Shown here: positions 7,705 to 14,183 of the stretch, one piece after another
Numbering within the stretch: the stretch's first letter is position 1
Layout: each line of letters starts with the position of its first letter
NCBI GenBank assembly: GCA_019746355.1
Contig: JAIESC010000079.1
Span: 1-16,456 of the forward strand
Length of the DNA: 16,456 nt
Source: Xanthobacteraceae bacterium
Lineage (GTDB): Bacteria; Pseudomonadota; Alphaproteobacteria; Rhizobiales; Xanthobacteraceae
Direction of reading: 5' to 3'
Program-made: the position numbers and the translations under genes
The notes under the pieces: model-generated
Seen by the model: the letters and a program-made list of their open reading frames with translations, nothing else
Databases searched by the model: none
What the model was told of the DNA's origin: nothing

Positions 7705-9723
7705 ATGTCCAGGAGCCTGGCGGGCATTCGACGGCGTCGCAGCAGACACGTACCGACACGTTTCCTGCTGTCGCTCTTACTGAGCTTGGCGCCGGCCGTT
7801 GCCGGACTGGCGCAAGCTCCCGGCGACCATTCCGAACATCATCCTGCCGGTCCAAATTCGCCGGGTGCGTCAAGCGCGCCCGCGCCAAGCCCGAACAGCT
7901 CTAACCACCAGTCGGCGTCTCCAGGACGCGCTGGCGAAATGGAGCATATGGGGGGAATGATGGGGCGCCCTCCAAGAGAGCTCTATCCGTCATTGATGGC
8001 GCTTGAGACGCTGACGCCGGAGCAGCGCCGGGCCATGGAGGCCCAGGCCCGGGCACGCATCAGCACCGGAATGGAAGAATTCGCCAAGGCCGAGGATGCT
8101 CTGCGTCATGCCATGGCCGCCCGAGATGCAACTCGCGCCGACGAAGCCGTACGACGTCTTAGGGAAAGCTTGAACGAAGTGACCAGTGGTACGGTCACGT
8201 TACGGGCATTGGCTGAAGGCAAACCGCCGCAGGAGATCGCACAAGAATGGTTTAAGGCACAGCTGAATTTGACGTCTCCTGCCATTGCTCAGACGACTCA
8301 GGGACCGCTTGGCCTTTCATGGTTTCACACGATCACGATGTCGCTGGTAGCTGCTTTTGCCGCAGGCATGCTCGTGATCTACATGCTTCGCGTCCGGCGC
8401 GCGAATGCCCTTGTAAGCCGGCTTGCGGCTGGCGCGGCAACGCCAGGCTCTAACGTCCCAACCCCTCCTGTCGTCAATCCATCTTCGTTGCAAGGAGCTT
8501 TGTCTGGGAGAGACGGACAAACGGCCGCTGCTCCGATCGCGAGCCCTTCGAGCGGCCGGGATCAGCCCAACATTCAGACCCGATCGATTGCACCGGTCGG
8601 ACCTAAAGCTGCGGGATTGTGGAAAGGCAAACTGCAGGTCGCTGCGATTTTTTCGGAGACGCCGAACGTCAAAACATTTCGCCTGAGAGATCCGCAAGGT
8701 GAGCGAATGCCGTTCAGCTTTTTGCCCGGCCAGTTCCTCACTTACTCCGCTGAGATCGAAGGAAAGCTCGTCAGGCGGTCATACACAATTGCTTCGTCGG
8801 CCGCGCAGACGGCGTACGTCGAAACGACCGTCAAACTCGAAGACTTCGGTGTGTTCTCAGACTACATGCATGACAAGGTCAAAGTCGGAGATCTGATCGA
8901 TGTGACCGCACCCTCCGGAGTGTTCACGTTCCAGGGCTCGGAGGCCGAGAGCATCGTACTGATAGGCGGCGGCGTCGGCATAACGCCCCTGATGTCCGCT
9001 ATTCGGTACCTGACAGACATCGCCTGGCCCGGTGAAATCTTTTTGGTCTACGGCGCAAGGACAAGTGCGGACTTTATCTTCAGGGACGAACTCGAATACC
9101 TGCAACGTCACCACGCCAATCTCCATGTCGCGGCAACCATGGTTCGAGCGGCCGGTACTGCGTGGGTCGGTCCCGAAGGTCCCATAACGACCGAGTTTCT
9201 GGCACAAGTGGTGCCGAACATCGCGCACCGACGCGTGCACCTTTGTGGCCCGCCCGGAATGATGGCGGCCATGAGGAAGTGTCTTGCGACGCTTGGGGTG
9301 CCTGACGCGCAGATCAAGACGGAAGCCTTTGGTCCGGCCAGAGGCGCAGTACCGCCACCTGGCGTAACGGTTGTCGCGCCCGGGCAGGCGTCGACGGCAA
9401 GTGCCGGCGGGGCTATTGCACCTGTGTCGGCGGTCTCGGGCATGGCCGCGATCGGCCCAGCCACTGCGTCAATTCGGTTCACCAAATCGAACAAGACCGA
9501 GCCGTTACCACCAGACAGAACCGTCCTGGAGGTCGCCGAAGCGGCGGGCGTACCGATCGATTATGCATGCCGGTCTGGGATTTGCGGCACCTGCAGGGTC
9601 AAGCTCTTGGAGGGCAAAGTGACCATGGAGGTCGAGGACGCGCTGACTCCGGAAGACAAGGCTAACAATATCATTCTCGCCTGCCAGGCCAAGTCAATCG
9701 GCAATCTCGCTGTCGAGGCGTAA
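7705..9723 (+). CDS. Membrane-spanning fusion: periplasmic Spy-like domain, TM helix, cytosolic FAD/NAD(P) reductase, 2Fe-2S ferredoxin
   Basis: The 672-residue protein has five parts in order. (1) An N-terminal membrane or signal helix, 19-37. (2) A His/Met-rich linker (DHSEHH, MEHMGGMMGRPP), then an all-helical segment at 92-190 starting with LTPEQ, as in Spy/CpxP/CnrX-type periplasmic proteins. (3) A membrane helix at 207-228 followed by RVRR, which places the rest in the cytosol. (4) A ferredoxin-reductase domain at 305-545 with FAD motif RSYTIASS (358-365), nucleotide motif GGGVGITPL (421-429) and CGPPGMM (514-520). (5) A plant-type 2Fe-2S domain with C622, C627, C630 and C660. The electron path should run NAD(P)H to FAD to 2Fe-2S, then to the cytochrome b encoded 1 bp downstream. 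Start 7705 has no strong ribosome site, so coupling to the CusF-like gene is likely. The joining of a metal-stress-type periplasmic domain to a reductase is unusual. Confidence 0.92.
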   Translation: MSRSLAGIRRRRSRHVPTRFLLSLLLSLAPAVAGLAQAPGDHSEHHPAGPNSPGASSAPAPSPNSSNHQSASPGRAGEMEHMGGMMGRPPRELYPSLMALETLTPEQRRAMEAQARARISTGMEEFAKAEDALRHAMAARDATRADEAVRRLRESLNEVTSGTVTLRALAEGKPPQEIAQEWFKAQLNLTSPAIAQTTQGPLGLSWFHTITMSLVAAFAAGMLVIYMLRVRRANALVSRLAAGAATPGSNVPTPPVVNPSSLQGALSGRDGQTAAAPIASPSSGRDQPNIQTRSIAPVGPKAAGLWKGKLQVAAIFSETPNVKTFRLRDPQGERMPFSFLPGQFLTYSAEIEGKLVRRSYTIASSAAQTAYVETTVKLEDFGVFSDYMHDKVKVGDLIDVTAPSGVFTFQGSEAESIVLIGGGVGITPLMSAIRYLTDIAWPGEIFLVYGARTSADFIFRDELEYLQRHHANLHVAATMVRAAGTAWVGPEGPITTEFLAQVVPNIAHRRVHLCGPPGMMAAMRKCLATLGVPDAQIKTEAFGPARGAVPPPGVTVVAPGQASTASAGGAIAPVSAVSGMAAIGPATASIRFTKSNKTEPLPPDRTVLEVAEAAGVPIDYACRSGICGTCRVKLLEGKVTMEVEDALTPEDKANNIILACQAKSIGNLAVEA

Positions 9724-9724
9724 C

Positions 9725-10429
9725 ATGGGCCGCGTCGAACCGCTTGCTGTTGGCGCAATCATTACCGTTCTATTGCTCCTCGCGCCTGCCTTCGTCCTTC
9801 ACAGTGATCCAAGGTTTGCGGGCAGCGTTGCAGGCTTTGCGCTCGGTGTGGCGGCTGCCGTCTTGATGCTCTCGTTGCTGATCTATCCTCTGATCAAGTA
9901 CCGCAGTCGGCTCAGGGGCTGGATAACAACTGTTGTGCCGCTGCGGATACTGCTCAGCTTTCATGTCTATGCGGGCGTTCTTGGCGCATTCCTTGCGATC
10001 CTGCATACAGGACACAAGTATCAAAGCCCGCTCGGCGTCGCCCTGATCATCAGCATGCTCGTGGCGGTCGCGACCGGTTTTTTGGGCCGCTATTATCTGC
10101 CCCTTACGTCCACAGAACTCCGCGAGGCGCAGTCTCGTCTCGGCGCCTTGCGGTCCGCTTACGACCAGAAAGTTGACGCTCTCGCCAGACGGGGTGGCAG
10201 CGAAGACTTGAATTCGCCAGTTGCATTTGCGGTCGTGCAGGGCATTCCTGTGCAGCAACTTGCGGGCGGGATTGCCGACCTCGAATATGCCGTTGGCGCA
10301 CGAGACGGCATAGCGCGCGTTTTCAAGCTCTGGATTGTCGCCCACGTCGTTTCCGCGATCGTCATGTATTTTCTGCTGACGCTTCATATCGCGGGCGAAA
10401 TCTATTACGGGCTGCGGTGGCTCTCGTGA
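9725..10429 (+). CDS. Diheme b-type transmembrane cytochrome, ferric-reductase-like helix pair
   Basis: The 234-residue protein has five hydrophobic helices, roughly 8-26, 33-57, 72-95, 102-121 and 199-223. Helix 3 carries H80 and H94, and helix 5 carries H207 and H221, both spaced H-x13-H. This is the signature of two stacked b hemes, as in ferric reductases, NADPH oxidases and cytochrome b561-like proteins. The positive-inside rule (KYRSRLRG after helix 2) puts H80/H207 on the cytosolic side and H94/H221 on the periplasmic side, a straight path across the membrane. A roughly 75-residue helical loop at 125-198 would lie in the cytosol and could dock the reductase. It starts 1 bp after the reductase stop, with GAGGCG as ribosome site, and overlaps the next gene by GTGA. 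The exact family is not named with certainty. Confidence 0.85.
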   Translation: MGRVEPLAVGAIITVLLLLAPAFVLHSDPRFAGSVAGFALGVAAAVLMLSLLIYPLIKYRSRLRGWITTVVPLRILLSFHVYAGVLGAFLAILHTGHKYQSPLGVALIISMLVAVATGFLGRYYLPLTSTELREAQSRLGALRSAYDQKVDALARRGGSEDLNSPVAFAVVQGIPVQQLAGGIADLEYAVGARDGIARVFKLWIVAHVVSAIVMYFLLTLHIAGEIYYGLRWLS

Positions 10430-11202
10430 AAAAAACCGGCCTTGTCTATGCCGCCCTGATCAGCGTCGCAGTTGCAGCCGCCGTCACCATCATTTTTAGC
10501 CTTTACCGCTCGGGATCAACATCGATTCCGGCATGGCCAAACGCCTTTAAACCGGGCGCTTTATCCGCCCAGCATGCTTTTCTGGGTGACCGGTGCGACA
10601 CATGCCACACGCCGATACGTGGCGTCGAAGCGGCCACTTGCATTGGCTGCCACGCCACCGCCGCTGCCAATCTCGACAAGCAGTCGACCGCGTTCCATGC
10701 CACCCTTCAAGATTGCCGCGGTTGCCACATTGAGCACCAGGGAGGCAACCGTCCGACCAAGATGGATCACGCCGCGCTGCTGCGCATCGGCACCCATCTG
10801 ACGGCGGTTGGCGCGCGTCATACGAGCGTTTCGCGCCAGATGGTTGAGGACATGACGGCTTTCCTCGGCATGCGAATGTCGCGGCAGGCAGAGAAAAACA
10901 ACTTGAAATGCGCAAGCTGTCACAGCACCCGCGATCCACACCGCGAGCTGTTTGGACGCGATTGCGCAGGATGCCATGAAACAACCACCTGGCGCATAAC
11001 CGGGTTTCTTCATCCCTCGCCAACGTCACGAGATTGCGCGCAGTGCCATCAAGCTCCGCCAAGCCATTACATGATGCATTTCGAGATGGTGTCAAAATCG
11101 GTTGCGCGGCAGCATCATGCTGACGTCCGTCAGTGTTACCTGTGCCATCAAACCAGTTCGTTCAACGAAATCAAAGGCGCCGGGTGGTACAAGCACCACT
11201 AA
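10426..11202 (+). CDS. Membrane-anchored heptaheme c-type cytochrome
   Basis: From the GTG at 10426 (overlapping the previous stop as GTGA; GTG 10417 is an alternative) the product has 258 residues. Residues 7-27 form one hydrophobic helix without a clear cleavage site, so it is probably an anchor. Seven heme-attachment motifs CxxCH begin at C57, C72, C97, C162, C180, C204 and C237. Several free histidines (H50, H105, H115, H132, H172, H214, H230/H231) could give bis-His ligation, as is usual for low-potential multiheme cytochromes. The first three motifs and the last four form two clusters separated by a 60-residue linker. It should sit on the outer face of the inner membrane and take electrons from the diheme cytochrome b. 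Its terminal acceptor (metal ion, periplasmic protein or oxidant) is unknown. The fragment after its stop shows no gene until 11377. Confidence 0.93.
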   Translation: MKKTGLVYAALISVAVAAAVTIIFSLYRSGSTSIPAWPNAFKPGALSAQHAFLGDRCDTCHTPIRGVEAATCIGCHATAAANLDKQSTAFHATLQDCRGCHIEHQGGNRPTKMDHAALLRIGTHLTAVGARHTSVSRQMVEDMTAFLGMRMSRQAEKNNLKCASCHSTRDPHRELFGRDCAGCHETTTWRITGFLHPSPTSRDCAQCHQAPPSHYMMHFEMVSKSVARQHHADVRQCYLCHQTSSFNEIKGAGWYKHH

Positions 11203-11376
11203 ATGGCTGCTCTCTACGAAGCCTACGCGCTTTATGCCTGAGCAAGCGCCCACCTCTCCAAGACGGATCAGCCCCGCCAAAGATCCTCTTCAACGGGGAT
11301 TGACCTATCTCAAGGAACCAAACTCCACATGGGACTAGGGTTTTGAGTGTCGGGCATTCAATCGTGGAGACGTGAA

Positions 11377-11646
11377 ATGTTGAAGACGATCATCGTGACA
11401 GCTGCTCTGCTGCCGTTCCTTGCGGCACCCGCCGTTGCGCAGGATCGCGCCAGCGACCACCACTACCAGGGTGGGCCGAAAACCGAGGTCCCGCATCACA
11501 TCGGGAAGCGAGCCACCGAGAAGCCCCAAGGAACGCCGAGCCAAGCCGGCCAGCATCACTACCAGGGCGGGCCGAAGGCCGAGCCGCATCACGTCGGCGA
11601 CATGCCTGGGCAAAAAGGCAAGCATAAGAAGAAAAAGTCGTCCTAA
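11377..11646 (+). CDS. Small secreted His-rich repeat protein
   Basis: 89 residues from the ATG at 11377, preceded by GGAG. A signal peptide covers 1-21 (FLAAPAVA-Q). The mature chain holds two copies of a repeat, HHYQGGPKTEVPHHIG at 28-43 and HHYQGGPKAEPHHVG at 60-74, each bracketed by His pairs, and ends with a basic tail (KHKKKK). The paired HH motifs suggest binding of Cu(II), Ni(II) or Zn(II) in the periplasm, though this is inferred from composition only. It follows the heptaheme cytochrome by 174 bp without an obvious terminator, so it may belong to the same transcript. I do not recognise a named family. Confidence 0.78.
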   Translation: MLKTIIVTAALLPFLAAPAVAQDRASDHHYQGGPKTEVPHHIGKRATEKPQGTPSQAGQHHYQGGPKAEPHHVGDMPGQKGKHKKKKSS

Positions 11647-11741
11647 CCCGCCGGGGAAACCCGCGCGCTCCTCCGATATGCAGCGCGCGCGCGTTGCTCT
11701 TCACCGCATCCGACACGAACCGATTTCAGGAGAACACTGAG

Positions 11742-12431
11742 ATGACAAAGGCACCTATCAACTCCGGCCGTTTGCTGCGCGCAGCGACGATCAGTGTCTC
11801 AGGGCTCATTTTTGCAACGGCGGTCTACGCAGGGGATCGGCTCGAGCCGCGTTCGCAAATCGCCATGATGCACCAGATGAATCAGGGCAGCGCGATGGGG
11901 GGCGGCACGTCGTCTGGCCAAAGGGGAGGCATGGGCGAGATGGGCGGTATGGGCGGCATGGGCGGTGCGGCCCGCTCGGGGACGGGTGAAATGGGAATGG
12001 GCGCCATGGGTATGGCGCCGGGGACCGGCACATCGATGGCCGTGCATTCCGCGCTGCCCGGCTTCCCGGGTGCATCACATATCTACCATGTCGGTGCCAC
12101 GGGCTTCTTTCTCGACTATGCCGACAGACTCAACTTTGCCGTCAACCAAACGACCGCGCTGAACGCCATCAAGCAGCGGGCTTTGGGAGAACTGTCAGCC
12201 GCGCAGCGGAAGATCGACGAGGCTGAGCAAGCATTCTGGATCATTACGGCTGCGGAGCAGCCGGATGCCGCATCGATCGAAGCGAAGTTGCGAGAAATCG
12301 AAAAACTTCGGTCGGACATTCGCCTGGCATTCATTCGCGCAGTTGGTGAGGCGGCGAAAGTCCTGACTGATGAGCAACGCAAAATGGTGCTCGGTCTGGC
12401 ACCGATGCCGCGCCTGCCCAACAGGAATTAA
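11742..12431 (+). CDS. Secreted Met/Gly-rich protein with Spy/LTxxQ-like helical domain
   Basis: 229 residues from the ATG at 11742, with AGGAG about nine bases before it. A signal peptide covers 1-30 (FATAVYA-G). Residues 42-95 are a low-complexity Met/Gly stretch (MMHQMNQ, then MGEMGGMGGMGG, then MGMGAMGM), the sort of sequence that binds Cu(I) or Ag(I) in periplasmic copper proteins. Residues 115-220 are a helical domain (DYADRLNFAVNQTTALNAIK, LREIEKLRSDIRLAF, VLTDEQRKMV) ending in an LTDEQ motif like those of Spy/CpxP/ZraP-type chaperones and metal-stress proteins. It echoes the periplasmic part of the fusion reductase (7705-9723), which also pairs a Met/His-rich linker with an LTPEQ helix. 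A role as metal buffer or periplasmic chaperone is inferred. Confidence 0.8.
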   Translation: MTKAPINSGRLLRAATISVSGLIFATAVYAGDRLEPRSQIAMMHQMNQGSAMGGGTSSGQRGGMGEMGGMGGMGGAARSGTGEMGMGAMGMAPGTGTSMAVHSALPGFPGASHIYHVGATGFFLDYADRLNFAVNQTTALNAIKQRALGELSAAQRKIDEAEQAFWIITAAEQPDAASIEAKLREIEKLRSDIRLAFIRAVGEAAKVLTDEQRKMVLGLAPMPRLPNRN

Positions 12432-12454
12432 CGAAGCTATGCAACGTCTTCGTT
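12430..12454 (+). terminator. Hairpin at the end of the Met-rich protein gene, weak terminator candidate
   Basis: AACGAAG and CTTCGTT (7 bp) pair across an 11-base loop, starting inside the stop codon of the Met-rich protein. No U-tract follows, so termination by this hairpin alone is doubtful. Confidence 0.25.
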
Positions 12455-12536
12455 GCGATCTGCTCGATCCATGAGCAGTGGGTCACCAGGACTTTGTTTG
12501 GCTCTCGATTCTTTCTGACGCCAGGCACCATACCGC

Positions 12537-13007
12537 ATGACGTTACATTTTCTTGGGGCGACCGGTACCGTGACCGGATCCAAATACCTGCTGTAAGCCG
12601 CAGGCCAACGCCGGCTGGTTGATTGCGGCCTATTCCAGGGCCTCAAGCCGCTACGGTCGCGCAATTGGGCCCGCTTGCCGATTGACCCGACAACGATCAA
12701 TGGCGTTTTCCTGACGCACGTCCACCTGGATCATTCGGGCTATCTGCCTCTCCTCGCGAGAAACGGCGTTCGCAATCCAATCTTTTGCTCGTCGTCCATA
12801 TCGGAGCTTTGCAAGGGTCTTTTGCCGGTGCGAGGATTTAGCCGGCCCACTTGTGTCGCGGTACACGCGCTGTTCTCACCGGAGACGGAGCGGCGGCCTC
12901 TCGACGTCGCCTCTCGCGTGGTCTCGACCAATACGGTGGTGCACAGCACGAATGATATCGATCTGTCTGGTGCAATTTCCGAGCAATTACGGACATTGCT
13001 TGGCTGA
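12537..13007 (+). pseudogene. Broken MBL-fold/beta-CASP ribonuclease-like gene
   Basis: Translation from the ATG at 12537 gives MTLHFLGATGTVTGSKYLL and then a TAA at 12594-12596. The same frame continues with RRLVDCGLFQGLK, the metal-binding motif THVHLDHSGYLP (12714-12743) and ELCKGLLP. These match the N-terminus of metallo-beta-lactamase-fold RNA-processing exonucleases (RNA specificity/YSH1-like), normally about 450 residues. After about 12820 the similarity fades and the frame ends at 13007, so the remaining two-thirds is missing; a frameshift near 12830 may hide a little more. The intact HxHxDH motif and single early stop point to recent inactivation. Such genes are often carried in alphaproteobacterial stress islands, but that is a general impression. 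Confidence 0.75.
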
Positions 13008-13074
13008 AAGCCAACTTGATCCACATCAAAGCGCGAGCGGGTTCGAAGGTGAAGATGGCGCAGGGAGAACGACC

Positions 13075-13368
13075 ATGACCAAGCTGCCATACCTGCGGAC
13101 GATGTTCGCCACCTGCATGTTGTTTCAAGTGATTTACGTGCTGTGCGTTCTTCTTTGGATCGGGTTTCCGGATCTGAAGGGGCACGCCGTGCTGCCGGCC
13201 ATCTTTCCGAATTTCACGCTATTGAGCGTCGGTAGCTTTATCTATGGTTTGATCGCCAGCATGATCTACGGCTGGATTGCGGCGATTATCTTCGTGTTCT
13301 TCTACAATCTTTGGCCGAGCTTGGTTGCGGCCGTGATGGGGCCAAAGGCCGATTCTCGATGGAGCTGA
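13075..13368 (+). CDS. Small two-helix membrane protein (DUF5676/holin-like type)
   Basis: 97 residues from the ATG at 13075, preceded by GGGAGA at about 8 bases. Two hydrophobic helices are visible, roughly 12-30 and 47-85. The second contains GSFIYGLIASMIYGWIAAI then FFYNLWP, similar in pattern to small membrane proteins annotated as DUF5676 or holin-like, which occur beside copper and heavy-metal genes. The family assignment is from memory of the pattern. The function is unknown. It is 31 bp upstream of the next small membrane protein, so the two are probably co-transcribed. Confidence 0.7.
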   Translation: MTKLPYLRTMFATCMLFQVIYVLCVLLWIGFPDLKGHAVLPAIFPNFTLLSVGSFIYGLIASMIYGWIAAIIFVFFYNLWPSLVAAVMGPKADSRWS

Positions 13369-13399
13369 GGACGGCCGGGGAAAGCTGAAGGATATTGAG

Positions 13400-13627
13400 A
13401 TGCCCAGCCTGCGTCTGTTTCTAGGGTCGAAGCTCGGATTGCTCGTGTGCCTCGGGCTCGCAGCTCTGGGTGTCTATCTTCTTTGGACGCACACCGGCCA
13501 CGTGCTCTCGGCACTGCCGTATGTCGTTCTGCTGGCATGCCCATTGCTTCACTTGTTCGGTCATGGCCACGGCCACCGGCACCCAGATGACGACAATCGC
13601 GGGCCACACGGTTTTCCCAAGCCTTAA
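13400..13627 (+). CDS. DUF2933-type small membrane protein with His-rich tail
   Basis: 75 residues from the ATG at 13400, with AAGGAT eight bases ahead. Two short membrane helices (about 10-29 and 36-52) are followed by CPLLHLFGHGHGHRHPDDD. The YVVLLACPLLHLFGHGHGH segment is the hallmark of DUF2933 proteins, small membrane proteins commonly next to copper, silver or mercury resistance genes. The His-rich tail could bind metal on one face of the membrane. The function is unproven. It is probably an operon partner of the 97-residue membrane protein just upstream. Confidence 0.8.
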   Translation: MPSLRLFLGSKLGLLVCLGLAALGVYLLWTHTGHVLSALPYVVLLACPLLHLFGHGHGHRHPDDDNRGPHGFPKP

Positions 13628-13705
13628 GCCACTGAATGGAAAGCATGCTGCGCTGGCAGCCCACCCATTGCGCTTTCGTTTTGCGAGAGCTGCCTTTGGC
13701 GACGG

Positions 13706-14108
13706 TCAGCCAAATGCACGAAGGATCGGACAAGGCCCGCTAGAGCCAGCGGCGCGCGCGCGCGCCATTTGTGAAGGGAGGCACGAGCCGCTTCGAGTTC
13801 TGCTATTTGCACATCGAGCGCAGCCATCCGCTTGTTGGCGAGTTCTTTTGCCCGGGCTCGATCATCGATCGCGTGCAGCTTGATCAACTCCTTGAGTTCC
13901 TTTGAGCGTAAACCCCGCCTTCTACGCTGAGCGAAAGAAGCGCAGGCGACGGACGTCCTCATCGTCATAGTGCCGGACGCCACCAAGGTCGTCATCCTGC
14001 GGCCGTTTGGGCACTTTCAGCGGCCCGCGGCGTTGATAATAGCGAACGGTCTGGACGCCGACGCCATCCAGGCAGGCAAAAGCCCGCGATCGTCTCGCTC
14101 GTTGCCAT
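13706..14108 (-). pseudogene. Decayed MerR-family metal-responsive regulator gene
   Basis: Reading the minus strand from an ATG at 14108, pieces of a MerR-family regulator appear in order in different frames. These are MATSETIA, then AFACLDGVGVQTVRYYQRRG and RHYDDEDVRRLRFF (the DNA-binding domain), then KAGFTLK, then ELKELIKLH and LDVQIAELEAARASL (the dimerisation helix), and finally SGPCPILRAFG with a stop at 13706-13708. The lesions are a frameshift near 14084-14088, a TAG at 13922-13924 where the family has Gln, an extra base near 13899, and a frameshift in the alternating GC run at about 13751-13762. With four separate defects it cannot make a full regulator. The intact promoter/operator it once bound lies directly in front of it (14111-14142). 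Confidence 0.85.
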
Positions 14109-14110
14109 TG

Positions 14111-14142
14111 TTGACCCCGTACCGCGGGACGGACGTCATACA
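14111..14142 (+). promoter_or_regulatory. mer-type promoter/operator for the glutaredoxin-MauE gene
   Basis: A -35 TTGACC (14111-14116) is followed by a 19-bp spacer and TCATAC (or a 20-bp spacer and CATACA). Such overlong spacers mark MerR-controlled promoters. The spacer contains a 16-bp dyad at 14117-14132 (CCGTACCGCGGGACGG; 14 of 16 positions symmetric). The layout TTGAC, CCGTAC, ACGGA, GT matches position for position the well-known mer operator of Tn501 as I remember it. It faces the glutaredoxin-MauE gene starting 42 bp downstream. The adjacent merR copy is dead, so any control must come from another MerR-type protein. Confidence 0.75.
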
Positions 14143-14183
14143 GGCCGGGCTCGATCGAGAGCAACAAGACAAGGGATTTTTCG

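Noticed and set aside
11300..11330. A TTGACC before the His-rich protein gene as a possible MerR-type promoter
   Set aside because: No dyad in the following bases and no acceptable -10 at 17-20 bp.
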